Shown one piece after another: positions 11,558 through 25,193 of a DNA stretch of 64,000 nt; the first letter of the stretch is position 1, and each line of letters begins with the position of its first letter. The notes beneath the pieces were generated by a model. The model did not search any database and had not been told where the DNA came from. It worked only from the letters and a program-made list of their open reading frames with translations. Source of the stretch: Furcasterigmium furcatum (Eukaryota > Ascomycota > Sordariomycetes > Glomerellales > Plectosphaerellaceae). Where the stretch lies: contig BCIA01000003.1 of NCBI GenBank assembly GCA_001599815.1, positions 4,340,001-4,404,000 of the forward strand, written 5' to 3'. A program made the position numbers and the translations under genes.

Positions 11558-14500
11558 TTATCGATTCCAATCGGGTCTGTGTACTACGCACCCCGAGAGT
11601 CAGTAAAAATGCCTTTTGCGGAAGTGTTAGGAGATATTCATCGTGTCCGGGGAGCAGAGACATGTCGCATGACTCCCGAAACAGCCAGAATAAGGAAAAA
11701 TGGACTCTTGGACAACATACCCGTGGTACTGCGCCTGATACTATCCACCCACACGGACTCGTCCAGCATGTCTCGGACGTTCGAGGGGCTCACTGCACTT
11801 CCCCGGCGGCTGTTCTGGCCGGAGCCTGGCCGGCTGGAAACGGATTCCTGCAACTCGAAGCTGAACGCCGAATTCGACGGGTGGTGTCCGGGCGACGGCG
11901 GCCCAGCCCGCGGTGATGCGAGGGGGTGCTGGTACGCACCGCCCGGCGACGGCGGTTCCGACCCCGACCAGCTGCGATCCCGTGTCCTGGTGCTCACGTC
12001 GTCCACGCTGAGCATCGCCGACTTGCCCTTGCCCGAGGGGTCGGGCCCTGCCGAGGGCGGCTGGCTATCATCGCCCTCGTCCACAAAGATATGCGGGATT
12101 TCGAGTTGCGGTACAGCCGTCATGCGTGCTGACCGCTTGCGATCCATGTGTCTCCTGAATTGCCTCGAATAATATCTGGAGTCGCGAAAGTTAGTATCAG
12201 CCACTTCGCGGGCACCTCGAACGGGACCGGCACTCACAGCGTATCGAAAAATCCAAGCACAATCCGTCTCCGTACTTCCTCGTCCACGCGTTGGAGCTTG
12301 GCACGACGGCGCAGGAACTCATCCAGTCGCAAACTCTTGCTGTCGCTGATGATGTTGTAATGAGCCAAGATCATGAGCACCTCGCTGAAGGCGATGCCCT
12401 TGTCCGGGTCAGCCGAAACCATCACTTCCTCGAAGAAAATGTTGAATCGCCGGCGCCGTTGCCGAACCTTCTCGACATCGATCTGGGCGATTCTCTCGTT
12501 CAGGCGAGCCAGGTCCAGGCCGCTATATGCGGCGCTGGTCGTGGCGATCGAGGCGTGTCTCGACACTGGTGCTTCATTGCGGACATCCTCCAGGATGCGG
12601 CTGACGGAATCCTCGGGGTCGTAGATGCGCATCTGGAAAACTCCGGAGAGCTCTCCCAGTAGACGCGGGAAGGCTTCCTTGCTAATGAAGCCCGTGCCGG
12701 CGGGGTCCACGCTTCGCCAGGCCTCCTTGAATCGCCGGATCTCGTCTCGGTCCACTGCGGCGATGCCGCTCGACCGCTGGTACACGTAACTGAAACTCTC
12801 ATAGATGAGAGAGACGAAGAGGTTAACGAAGATGTACATGCTGAGAATGTTCCAGGCCGAGAACAGAAACCGGGCCCAGGGCTTGCTGCCACAGTCGCTT
12901 TCGAAGAAGTCTTCACTCTCCACGCACAGCGGCGGTTCGATGTCGGCGTAGTCTTCCATGACGATGTTCCAGCCCTCACCGCAACTCATCCGGAATAGCA
13001 GGATGAGAGCGTGTGGCACTGTCCGAAAGTTGATATCCTGGCTCTCGGCCCCGCCAAACCGCGTCAGACTGAAGGCCTGCGTCAGGGCGATGGCGAAGAC
13101 AAGGAAGAACACCAGCCAGGTGGCGAGCAAGTTGCCAATAGTCGTCAAACTGGCTGCCGCGGTCTTGAACAGCTGGTCGAGCGCATCGTTTCTGGGGATT
13201 AACAGGAGAACGATGCCGACAAGGAAGGACTTGTAGACTTGGATGTACGTCTCGCCCTCGAGAGCGCCCCCTTCCACGAACTGGATGATGATGGCAACGA
13301 GAGTCGAAACCAAGGCACCAAGCACGACCACAAGTGCGTACATGTCCCAGAGACTCCTGCGGAAGCGATGCCAGCCGAGACCGACTAGGCGGATGAAGAC
13401 GTTGGCCATGAAGAGGAACACAAGCAGGAGGAAGAGGAAGTCTCTAAGCCTCGGCCACCACCACGGCTCGCTCCGGAATTCGAGCATGAGCAGGATTAGT
13501 TGAACGACCAACGCAATTGTCATCGTCTGGTACCATTTCCCCTTCTTCTCGATGGCTCGCTTGTGGCACCACTTCTTCCACGTCTTCTCCGACGCGTCGT
13601 AGGAACTCTTCGAGGGCGAAATGTGGCGAAGAAGTTTGCGCAGCTCAAGCCACGAGCGTTGATCGGCGGTGAGGAAGGCAACGCCCGTCTGTTCCGTGTA
13701 ATTTCGCATGAACACAGCAATGAACAGCGTCAGCACAAAGACTGTGCCAAGCAAGTTGTAGATGATGAAGAACATGGCGTTGCCTTGGGACACCAGGTCT
13801 TGAGGCTGAAGGCCCGGCCCTGTTATAGCTTGCGACGCGAACGAGACATCCACCCAACCCTCTTGGCTGAGGATGGAAAACAGGATGAAGATGGAGTTGC
13901 CGAAGTTGTCGAAATTGAAGTAGTCGTTGGTCGCCACGCGAGGAGCCAGCATCTTCCAGTCATCGTTGAAAGGCGAGCTCTCGAACTCGCCGTAGCAATC
14001 GACGAGACGTGTAATGTTTCCGTCATCGTCGTCGTTGCAGGAGACCATCAGACCACTAAACAGGTTCAGACCGTATATGGCGAATGGAATGAGGAGCGAC
14101 AGCGAAACAAAGAAGGCCTGGGGGGAATATTAGTCCGGGGTCCTGTGTGGGGCGAGCAGAGGGTCATCTTACACTTATTAGTTTCCAGCCACCAACAATA
14201 ATGAGCGAGTGGAAAGTATCACGAGTGCTGTCGGTGATGTTCAAGAGTCGCAGTGCACGCAGGGCCTTGAAAGCGCCGATGGCACGAGACACGTCACCGT
14301 CCTCTGTGATGACACTGCTAACATTGATCAGCAGGGACACGAGCACCACGCCGTCGATGATTCCCCAAGAGCTGCGGTAATAGGCGTTGGGTGTGAAGAA
14401 GGCGCCGTCTGCGATGACTTTGATAATGGCCTCGACGAGGAAGATGAAGGCGAAGGCGATATCTGTCCACGCATACCAGAATGAGGTGATGGGGGCCTGC

Positions 14501-17500
14501 GGTCGCTCATCTCGGCGTTCTTTCTGGTAGAGCGGCGTCGTGACACACGCAATGACGACCATGGCGACGATAGCGGCATAGATGAAGACACTGAAGCAGT
14601 ACCACGCAACCTTGTTTGGTTCGACACCATCGAAGCGCTCACTTCCTCTGCCCGGCCCTACGATCTTCTGGCAGAATCGTCGGATAGGATTCTTGGGGCT
14701 CAGGATCCAGAGTGAGTTGTTGTACGTTGGATGGCGAGCCAGATACTCTCTCTGGGCTCTTCGCCGGGCGAAGGTGGCGTTAACAGCATTTCGGGCCATC
14801 TGTCGCGGGTCCATCTCATCATGCGGCACCTCGAATTGTGCATTGGAATAGAACGGATTTGGATCCCTGCCGGTGACACGGTTGACGACTTTGCCCCAGA
14901 TCTTCGAGATGGCGCCAGGCCGGACATCGCCCACGGCAAGGGTAGGTGCACGCCCCAGCATGGGCAGAGGCCGTCCGTTGGAATCATCCGTAGCTTCGTT
15001 AGGGTCATCGAGGAAGTCTTGGACAACAGCATCATTCAAGAGCATCTCTATCATGGCTGGGCCATAGTCGAGAGGGTCCTTCTTCCTCCTTGTCCTGCCA
15101 AATGAGAAGAGGCTGGGCAAGGAAAGATTGGCACCTGACTTTCCAAGCTCCTTCTTTTGAAGGAAAGCTTTCACCTGCTGGAGGCGCTTCTCGTCCTCGC
15201 TGACGTCAAAATTCTCCTGGATGACAGCAATGAACATGTTGAGAAGAATGAAGAAGGACAGGATAAACCACCCAATGAAGAAGATGGACACAATCCAGGC
15301 CTGGTTGAATTCCGCCATGGTGGCCTTGAGTCCAAAGACGATAGACGTCCAATCCTCGCTGGACAAAATCTGCCACATGCCGAGGAAGGAGTTGTAGATG
15401 GTGAAGAAAGACACCGAGTTGTCATCCTTCGGATCCAGGGCTCCCCGGAAAAGCTGTGATGCGAAAATGGCCATGAAGTAGGTGATCATGAAGACGAAGA
15501 GGACGAGGTTGCCAATACCGGTAGCATTACCCAGAACGCGGCGAATGAGCTTGCCAGTCATGGGAACCGCCAGGACCACACGGTAGATACGGAGGATCTG
15601 GAAGATCGTGAGCCAGGCGTATGGCTGGCCGGAATCGCGGATAGGAGGAATAAGGATAATCGTCGTCGCAACAGCAAGAAAAAGATCCACGAGATTGCGA
15701 GGTCGTCGGAAGAATCCGCGCCAGTCCGCCGCAAACCGAATGACAATCTCGATGTCGAGCAGGGCTGTGGTGGTGAATTCCGCCGCCATCAACGCCTTCT
15801 CACGATCGTCACTCATCGACGCGCTCCGAAAGCATTGCGCTAGCAGCCCCCCGAGGATGACCACGATCCAAAACCAGAATGTCTTGTCGTAGAGTTTCTG
15901 CAGACGGGATGCCGGCCTTGGAACCTTCTTTTCCTGAGGGGCTAGAGTGGCGTCCTGGTCGCTGGTGAAGGCGCTTGCACGGCTTTCCTCACGAATAATC
16001 TGAAAAGAAGACGTAATGACTGCAATGAGCAAGTTGATAAGCCAAAGCTGAAGGATGAGGATGCCGGCGCCGAAGTACAAGGCGGCCGGCAGATAGTCGG
16101 AGGCCGTCGTTTTGTACATGATGTCCGTGAATGTGTTTGTGCTCATGATGACGAATACCATCTCTATGGATTGGAAGACGTTGTCGAAACTGATAGTACC
16201 CCCTTCAGGGTTGTCACCCTGAAGGCAGATGGATCCCTTGGGGCAGACGAATCCTTTGGGATGGAGACTGCCATTCTCCAGGTTCGACGGAGACAAGTCG
16301 TTGTAGTCTCCGTCTGCCTTCGTATGAACCCAGGGCTGCTGAGTGTCATCCAAGGCGCGGTAGCTGCCGCAGTATTGCTCCTCGTTGACAAATGCTGCAG
16401 TCCTGTTCGTCGGATCCTCGGGGTTAATCCAGACACACTGGCGACTGAGACTAGCCTTGAACGCCTGTACGCCTATGATGGCAAACAGGAGCCAGAAGAA
16501 GGTGATGAGAAAAGAGATGCGGACAAGTAAAGGGGCCGCCTTTTTCAGACTCCGGAGGATGATCTAGAGAGGGTTAGCCCGGTACCTAGGCAGTCTGCGC
16601 CGTGAGGGATGACTGACCGTGGTGCCGTTTGTGATAGCCAACAGGCGCAAGATGCGCAAAGCACCCATCATTCGAAAAACGTAGAACTGATGGCGGCTCT
16701 CGACGCCAGACACTGACAACATAAAACTGATCCAGTAGGACACGACGGCGATGAAGTCCAGACGGTTGAAGGAATGCCGCAAGAAAGCTCGACGGGCGAG
16801 CTGATATCGCTGATGCTCCTCCACGGTCTGGGGCAACGGCTGGCCCTGAATGAAAGTAAAGGAACGCGAGAACGCCGATGGTCCCAAGTTGATCTGCTTC
16901 GGAGCCTTCACAGACTTTTGCCTCTGTGGCTGGAAGATGGCTCGGTAGTTGTCCGCAACCACTTGTCGGACCCCCTTTTTGCGGTCTACTGAGCTGTACT
17001 CGGATGCGTTGAGAATGAAACCAGACACAATGATGCGGGTGATGAGCTCCAGGGTAAAAACGAGAAAGAGGCCGAGCATGGCCCAGTCAATCCAAGCTCT
17101 CCGGCCCGTACCCCAGCGTTCAGGCCTCCCGAATCCGTCATCAAACACGCTGGGTGCGGCCTCTATCGTCAAGAGCACCAGCTGCGCAACGATAAGAAAC
17201 AGGATGAATGGTTCCGTTATGGGGTGGACTAGAATATCGCATAACCTCCTTCGAATGGGGCTCTCTGGAGAGAAAATGCCGAGGGATTTGCCCTTGAGGG
17301 GGTTCCTCATTGGTTGGCGGGGTTGAAGAGTAGGGGGGGACGAGGGAGAGTACTCTTCCGCGGAAACGAACGGGTCAGCCGAGGGCTTCTCGGCGGGTGT
17401 TCCTTGGAACACTTGTGACGGATATGCCGTATCTACTGCCGGCGGTGGAAGGGACGTGTGTGTCTTGCTGCGAGCATCGACGCTTGGGGAACGCGAGCGA

Positions 17501-18243
17501 CGTTGAGAGGCTTGTCGCTCAAGAATTTCGCCCTCTCCGCTGATATTCACGACACGTTGCGACATGGCCCGCATCATAGACCCTGCTCGGTGGAGAGCGT
17601 CGGTTGTGGAGGGTGAGCGTGACCTTCGGTTGTTCTCGTGTTCGGGCGTGAGGTTGAAGCCATAGCTGCGACGTGTCCCTGTAGGGGTCGTCGGTTCCAG
17701 GTCGTACCCCAAGGAATTCACATTGCGCCCTCTAGGTGCTCCGTTGTCGATATCAGAAACCGTCTGGAAGCTCGTTCGCGGTGTTGCCTCGGCGCCCGGG
17801 GTATGCAGGTTGGATGCACCAGCCATCGGCTGAGCTTGGGAAGTGAGAGGGATGGAGTCCGACTCATAGTAGTCCTGGGTCGTGGGCTCGTCGTAGTACG
17901 GCGACTGGGTATCAAAGGAGTTCCTGGAAGCCGTGGGCTGAGGCTGGTTGATGTCTGGCGGGAGAGCGAACTGCAGGGCCGCCAGGTCGATGGGAGAGTC
18001 GGGGCCCATTGTGCGCCGGGCACCGTGGGGTTGTTCCCAGTAGGTCGTGAGCCGGGGAGGGTTCCCAGAGTCTCGCTGTGCTTCGCGTTCGGGGCGTGAA
18101 TGGCCGGGAGACGGTGGCTGCAAGCCAGCAGCCGCCCCGGAGGTTTCGGGTTCGGAGGGCATGTCGAAAGACACGGAGCGAGAGCGTCGCGAGTCGTCTG
18201 GGTGGCCCGGCACGAGGCCGCGCGGGGGCGTTGAGCCGCTCAT
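11558..18243 (-). CDS. CCH1: Voltage-gated calcium channel alpha-1 subunit Cch1
   Basis: Plasma-membrane high-affinity Ca2+ channel; in fungi it works with Mid1 in the calcium response to pheromone, ER and cell-wall stress. Five exons: 18243-16618, 16563-14173, 14117-12238, 12175-11721, 11583-11558 (introns 54, 55, 62, 137 bp), giving 2125 aa. Seen: a ~330-residue Ser/Pro-rich cytosolic N-terminus, then four six-helix repeats with S4 segments rich in Arg. Pore loops: domain I MSTNTF (Asn at 16135-16137), II SSEDW (Glu, 15355-15357), III SQEGW (Glu, 13860-13862), IV CGEGW (Glu, 12975-12977). An EF-hand-like segment (SVDPAGTGFISKEAF) follows domain IV, as in animal channels, then a Ser-rich tail. 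The last exon adds only HRPDWNR and is the least certain part. Start: ATG at 18243; the frame runs further upstream without another ATG. Confidence 0.95.
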
Positions 18244-19568
18244 CTGGGCAGAAGACGGTGTGGTCACCACCTATAGACAGGCTTGTCCAGCTGCTCAGGG
18301 AATCTGTCGAAGTTTCGAACGTCGCATCGCCGCATCGCAAGCCAGCGCACCTAGCAGAAGCGTCGGTCGAGGAGAAGAAGCCGGGCTGGTTCGGTTCGCG
18401 GCGAGCGCGGTGTGTGTGGGAGAGAGCTGTTGTTTGTCGTCGGGGTTACGCCAATTGACGGGAGGAATTGGCTTTCGAGTCGAGGAGGCTGTGCATGTTG
18501 CTTGCCGAAAGATAGGGCGGTTTGCAAAAGGAGAAGTCAGCAGCGACGAGGCAGTCGGGTTACATGGATGGAGGTGGGTGGTGGTCCCTCCAGGGAGAGG
18601 TCGTCGTCAGCTGAAGAGGTACACTGGCACAGTGCTTTTCTTTTCCTGTTTCCGTTCCCCCTCTCAAATCGTGGAGGCCGAAACAGTGCGGGTGCCTGAA
18701 ACGATTGACTGGGGGGACTTGCGTTCCAGAAAATGGTAACTGCTTGGCCCGTGTACCCCCTGGCGCGCCGCGCGCTGGATGCCTCCCAAACCTGAAGAGT
18801 CCCGCTGACGGCCTGCCCCAACTGCGGCTCTCACGGCCTGCACCTTAAATTAGATATGCCCCGCGTCATGGTCGTGTCTGTCGAGGCCGGCAATATCACA
18901 ATGTTTCCGAGATGGCAATCTCGGGATAAATGACAGAAGATGCTCTATTGAGAGACATGGTGCGCACGACGGCGCCTGTGACCTGCCTTGGCTTCCCCGA
19001 CACATGCATCGACATTGTTGTATACGGCTTCTTCGACGGCCCAGCCGGATACGGATATCTGGGTATGAAGCTGAGGTAGGTACGGTGCCTGGCAACACGG
19101 GCTCGGCAGGACGGAGCCAGGGTTGCCTTGTGGGTCCACTCTCCCGGCCTGATCCAATTGCACGCCGCGTGCTCAGCGGCCCGTTGACAGCAGGCGCGCC
19201 TCACCACGAGTCAAGACGTCCCAAGCACTTTTTTTGGTTCGACACCTCAACGACGAGACCTCCATCCCGCTGCCTTTAGACTCCCCGAAGCGCAACAACG
19301 CCCAGCACATCACCTCCGACATCAAGGTCCAGCAACCCAACCCTTCAACCCCCGCAAGACCACAACTACTGCTCCCCAACCATACCAGTCGTCGTTCTGC
19401 ACGTCCACTTTCGCCGCGTTTCCCTCCAGGACATGACGCGCCTGCGCGTCGCATCATCACCGGCTGCCATCACCAGGTGATCGCCAAAGGAAGTCCGAGA
19501 CGACCCCGATAAGATACACCCCAGAAAGACCTACGATCCAGTCGAATTCCATTCCATCATTACACATC
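18244..19568. other. Divergent promoter region, CCH1 / PHD protein
   Basis: 1.3 kb between head-to-head genes. ORFs crossing 18047-18739 are largely the antisense of CCH1 or random. No repeat, RNA gene or further CDS recognised. Confidence 0.45.
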
Positions 19569-22108
19569 ATGGTGTCGTCTCGCAAGCGCACCATTGACGA
19601 AGTCAGTGGCGATGGCCCTGAAGAGCCGTCCCTCCTGCACCACATCCGGAACATGTGGCAGTTCGCCAACCTGTGCCAATGGATATACATATTTGGTAAG
19701 GTTGTCAAGATAGACGAGCGTCTTGACACAGAGGTGAGCCACCCCGATGCGCCATATCTTTCACGGGACCTGGATCTGACCCTCCCGGCGACTGCAGGAG
19801 ATCGAGACCGAATGCCTAAAACCCGACTCTCCTGCCCTCCAAGAGATTGGCCTCGCGCTCCTCAAAAGCCTATCCTCTCACCGTGGCCTTACGTGCGTCG
19901 AGACCCCATCGCTACTATCATTATGCGTCGTCTGACCCAACCACAGGCACGAGTTGTTCGATGAGTACACAAGGAGGCAGTTTGTCTCCAAAGCTCCAGA
20001 AAAACCCAACCCCTTCGGCACCGAAGAGGTGCCGGCCAAATTTGCAGCCTTCGATGTCTTCACAAAGGTATTCCCTCGCCCTTGACTCCCTGTCGACTAG
20101 TAGTCAACCCACTGCTAACTACTACTGTCTCCAGATTCGCATCCTGCAGCAAATGACGGTCTGGGTCATGCGCAACCCGGAAAAGGTCCGAGAGAAGATG
20201 GAAGAGGGCAAGGACAGTGAGCAAACACAATGGGTACGTGGATGCTGAAATCCCTGCTGCAGGCGATGTTTGGCTGATGACCCCTGACAGCGGATTGAGC
20301 CCATGGGCTGGGACGCCGACGACCGCACTTACTTCGTTCTCGATGACAACCGAGTCTATCGCTTGACCGACGCTCCCCTGGAGACCGCCCCTCCTAAGAA
20401 GAAGTCCAAGGCAGCTCGAAAAGGTGGCCGGGCAAGCAAGCGGCGCCGTGTCTCCGCCGCTCAAGCCGCCGAAGAGACTGAGGATGCGGACACCACCCAA
20501 GATGCTGACCAGGCCGAACCACAGGATGATGGCTTAGGGGGCATGAAGTGGGAATGTTTGGCGGTGTCTCTGGACGAAGTTCGGGATCTTGTCACGTCTT
20601 TCCGTAAAACGCGGGACGAGAACGAGAAGGTTCTTCGCGATCAGCTGGAGGACCACCTGCTGCCCATCCTGGAGAAACAGGAGGAGTCTCGCAAGCGAAA
20701 GGAGCTACAACGAGAGAAGGAGCTGCTCAATTTGGCCAAGATGGCCAACGCGAAGCGCTCGAGCCGCCTTGCCAACAAGCACGAACAACAGAAGATGGAG
20801 GAGAAGGCACGCGAGGATGAGGACCGCCGTCGGGTCGAAGAGGCCGCGGCACGAAAGGCCGAACGACAGCAGCTGAAGATCGAACGGGAGCGCGATGAGC
20901 GGCTGATGTCTCGCGAGAACCGCCTCAAGGAACGCGAGGCCCGTCGCCAGCTCCACGAGGATGAACTCGCCAACCTCTCCGAGGACAGCAGGCAAACTGG
21001 CGACTCTGGCCGAATGTCCGAGCGCCGACTACAGGTGGAGATATCAAAGAGAAAGCAGGCCCTCAAAGAGCTTGCGGCCGAGGAGGAAGAGGATGACTGG
21101 ATATTCGACTGCGTGTGTGGCGCGTACGGCCAGGTCGACGACGGTACGCACAGCGTCGCATGTGAGAGGTGCAATGTCTGGCAGCATAGCAAGTGTGTCG
21201 GCATCAGCGAGGACGAGGCTGAGCAGTCCGACTTCCACTTCATCTGCAGCACCTGCCGCCGGCGGGAGGAGGAAAAGTCAAAGCCCCGGACAACGATCAA
21301 GCTCAAGGTCAGCCGCCCAGATAACAGCCAGAGCTCTCCCAGGAGCAGGCCCCCGACAGCGGATTCATCCCTCGTTGTAGCCATCCCGGCACGCATCGAG
21401 CCCACGAGCCCGGCCACCACAGAGCAACCTGCCGTGGTTCAGGCGACAGCCGATATTACCATGACGGACAATGATAACGTCCCCCAATACGGCCAATCTT
21501 CCAGCTTCAAGATGCAGAATGGCGCTCCCGAGCCCGCCCCGAGCTCATCAGGGCCTAACCATGGCCCAAGTTCGCAAGCCCAGGCTCTACCTCCCCTGAA
21601 TGGCTCAGCATTACACAGCGCAGCTCCGTCAGCCGACCGCGGGAAAATCAATGGTGTCGCGCCAGTAACCCCTGGTTTTGGTCTGAGTAGGAGGAATGAC
21701 GATATCACGCTCCCCTTTTCCTCTCCATCGAAGAGCAGTGTCGGCCGGCCAGCGTCTCGAAGCCCGACGCGAGAGATTGGGATCAGCTCCTCGCCCATCA
21801 TGGGCGGCGCAAGTCTCCTTACCACGCCTCGCATCGACCGAGATGTAAAGAACGGAGACCCCCGCCCGCCCTCTGCTCTCCCGTCCTCGGAGGCAGGCTA
21901 CTCGCCCACCAAGCACTCTCCGGCCGTGCCCCGCCCAGAGTCCGCGTCGTCTGCATTCTCAAGAACGAGCAACTTCCCTGCCGTCTTCCCGCCGCTCACG
22001 ACTCTGGCACCATCGCCGCAGCAGCCGATCCTGACGCCTCCCATGAAGCAACCGGAGCCACCCCGTCCGCAAGCACCTGAGTTTGTCAGGCCGTCCGAGG
22101 GGCAATGA
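19569..22108 (+). CDS. PHD-finger chromatin protein with RSF1/DDT-like N-terminus
   Basis: Probable nuclear histone reader in an ISWI-type or related remodelling complex (inferred). Five exons: 19569-19733, 19798-19892, 19947-20067, 20135-20233, 20291-22108, giving 765 aa; introns 64, 54, 67 and 57 bp. Seen: residues ~20-190 resemble the DDT/WHIM module of RSF1/CECR2-type proteins, including RIEPMGWDADDRTYFVLDDN, comparable to the WHIM 'R-x-P-x-G-x-D-x-D' block; basic NLS-like stretches (PPKKKSKAARKGG, SKRRR); a ~150-residue charged coiled coil; a C4HC3 PHD finger at about residues 430-480 (DCVCGAYGQ, ACERCNVWQHSKCVGI, ICSTCRRRE); and a long disordered Ser/Pro tail. The PHD assignment is firm; the complex it belongs to is inference. 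Confidence 0.9.
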
Positions 22109-23831
22109 ACGACATTGGACTGTTGGCGTTGGACGAATCTTTGGGTCCCCCTTTTGTTTCACTCTCTTTTCCGGCGTTGGACAGAAGGCAATTGTGTAGA
22201 AGGCAGGATAACACTGCATCGGGTGGTTGGAGCGCGTCACCAAGGGGCCTTTCCTTGACGTTCGTCGCGCCGTCGACAACTGACTTATCAATGACATAGA
22301 GTACTTGTTCATAATGGTGTACAATACGACCGGCCGCCCTCGGGGCGGCCTTTGTGCCTCTGAAAGAGCGTCATGCGGATATGCAGTGAATTGTGATGCC
22401 GGGAAATGTCCCTGGGCGTGAGGCACGGAAAGCTTGGTCGGGCCAGGGCCGTTGCCGGGCCTGCCATCATGCCGCCGCGGACGCCGGGACGTCATGAGTG
22501 TCTCGTGACGGATATGGGGGCAAGGCAGGCGGCAGGACGCGCCCTGTCGTGAGGCAGGGGGCGATAGCCGAGAGGTGCCTGGGGTGTACGAGAGACGCAG
22601 GGCGTGCGAGCTGATGCCGTTGCTGCGCAACGTTTCTAAACATGCAGATGGACATCTCGACTCTCGTATGTTACTCGTCAAGCCTGCCTGGGAGCATTGT
22701 TTCTGAAAACGCACACGGCATGTTTCCGAACTAGGGGGTCCAGTGCAAGGCTGAGGTGAAGCCGACGAGGTGAGACTCGTCACCGGCTTGCAGAGTGACG
22801 CAGCTGCGAGCAAGGGATGAGCGTCCTCGTGTTCGTGAGGTCTAGAGAAGTGTATCCAGATGCCTTCGGGGGAGTCCACCGCAGGGGCTGGGGATCGTCT
22901 CCTGTCAAACGGGCGCCGACTGGGTCGTGGCGCTGCTCCAATTCCGAAGCTTGCCGGCCGCTGGTCGACGCAGGGCTTGGCAGTGGCATGTAATACGGCC
23001 CAGGCAGGACGCAGGGAAGAACTCCACGGCGCAGATGCAGAGGCCACTCCGCCGCCAGGCTACCAAGCGGGCGCATGCGAGTGAACGTGGGTCCACCTAC
23101 ATCCCGTACATGGCCATGATGCCAGAACAGGGTGCACGGTGACCGGTGCCCTGGCGCGTGAATAGCAAAGGGGTTAGGTGATGAATAGGAAACAGCACTG
23201 ATGAGTCTTGAGGTGTGTGCCGCGCACGTCCATCGGCCGGGTCATGCGGGCACCGAGATATCATGTTGCTGATGCGATGGGGAAAGATGTTTTCGAGCTT
23301 GAGTGTAGCCGGCTTCGGCTTGCTCCGGATCACGAGGTTGGGGGGGCCATATTGGCCAATGCTACCTGAAGAGCAGCCACATCCTGTTTGGCAAAGCGTC
23401 CCTGAACAGCACGTGGCAGGTCATTGAGAGGAAGCGGTGGTGGTGATGGTGATGGAGATGGATGCACCGCTCGGGAAGGGCGACGGCATGGCGCCCCTCT
23501 TTTCCCCCTGGGAGGCTGGCAGTCGGGGAACATGATTGGCCAGTCGCATCCTATTCAAGCCAACGATGAATGGGAGAAGGACGCATGGAAAGATGGAAGT
23601 CGGACAGTTTAGTGTTGAACTAATTAAGTGCCGCCCTTCAGGAATGCAGGGAGACGAGCAGACGCAGACAGGTGCAGGAGTAGCGTCGCCAGTCCAGCAG
23701 CCGGCGGACGGTGACAGACAGGGGCCAGGGGTTGATCAGCGATCACCAGAGGAGCAGCAGCCGCAGGAGATGGACGAGGCTGACGATGGGTGGAAGCCGA
23801 GCCGGGGGGGGTGAGGATACGCACTGCCGTT

Positions 23832-23858
23832 GGTCTACCAGGTCTACCAGGTCTACCA
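23832..23858. repeat. Perfect 3 x 9 bp tandem repeat
   Basis: Three consecutive copies of GGTCTACCA, followed by a partial fourth (GGT). Not within a recognised gene. Confidence 0.9.
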
Positions 23859-25002
23859 GGTGTCTGAGGCCTGAGGAGAGATCCTGGATAGCTCGATCTT
23901 GCCGGCGACAGATCAGATGAGACGAATGACACCCCCCGTTGCGTTGCCCGAGCCACACCACACCACCACCACTTACACGGCATCACCCAAGATGCCCATG
24001 CCCCTGGCTGGCCTCCTCCGGCCCCGCCTGGGTCGACCGGAATCTAGGCACGCTGGATCTCGACCAGACAATATCAGGCAGTTAGAGAGGGAGGCGGTCC
24101 ATGATGATGCGCGTCGCCGGCTCCGACCAATCAGCGGAACCGTCACCAACGCTTCCGGCAGCACCACGACAAACGCAGCATTCCAGCCCTGGAGATTCCC
24201 CATCTTTTCCGCCAAATGCGTGTTTGCGAGACATTGCTCCCGGATCCTCGGGTTAGTCATCGGAACGGGCATAACCTACAAGGGTCTGGAGGAACTCTCC
24301 GGGGTCTGCTGAGTTCCCCCTCAGGGGCGAACCTCAAGACACGGCTGCTTGCGCGAACCGGTGGAGAGATGGATGGAGTCTTGCTCGGGGATGGATGGGA
24401 TGGATGCCAACACGTCCTGACCCGGTTGCCAGGTGAAAAGCAGGCTCCGGCGAGGGCCAAGGCCTGGCTGGAGCGTGCGCTCTTGATTGTCCTCTCCCTT
24501 GGCGAGGGCGGTGATCACCATGGCCGGCGCCACCACCAACTGCTCCTCACCGTCCACACCGAGAAGAGAATAGCACCACGCTTCCGGTCTGGGCCCATCC
24601 TGGTCCTCGTCTGCTGCTGCGGCTGCGGCTCGTCCAATGCAGCAAACACCCCCGCAGCAGACCACGCACGGCGAGAGACAGAGTCTGTCTGCACAGGACC
24701 CCAGATAGCCAGCCACCAGGCACTTGCATGGCAACGCAGCCTCTTCCGAACCCCGATCATGGCCAAACAGTCCAGGAGCTCCCCCGCCAGCATCAGGGGG
24801 CCGATCAAGTCCACTGACTGACCGGTAGGGCTGGGCCGTTCAGTCCTCCGCCTCGGGGCCCAGCCTAACCCACCCACCATCACCACACACCCTTCCCACC
24901 CCATGGTCCCTCGCTGCTTTCAACCCGGGACCCATCCCGCCGACCGAATGCGGCAGTCCACTTGATGCCCCTTCGGCCCCAGAGTGACCCGGGAGCACGC
25001 CG

Positions 25003-25028
25003 CCCCCCCCCCCATCCATCCATCCATC
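25003..25028. repeat. Homopolymer C11 followed by (ATCC)n microsatellite
   Basis: Eleven C residues at 25003-25013, then about four ATCC units. This is a low-complexity tract in the upstream region of the HMG-box gene; exact length may be sequencing-sensitive. Confidence 0.9.
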
Positions 25029-25193
25029 GACGGCTCCCCGTCCATCTCTCCCACGCCAGTACAGTAGTAGTAGCTTGCTTGACAGACACGCCTGCTAGGG
25101 CCGCGCTGGTAGTCTTTCGGCCCCGTACAAAAGAATATCTCCCCCGACGGTGCCTGTTCTTTCTTCTCCCTTCCCCCCCTGGGTTGATTCACC

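Noticed and set aside
21959..23047. 362-codon minus-strand ORF
   Set aside because: Begins in intergenic DNA and ends inside the PHD gene; no domain or codon bias.
24216..24821. 201-codon plus-strand ORF
   Set aside because: No domain, overlapped by minus-strand frames, no coding bias.
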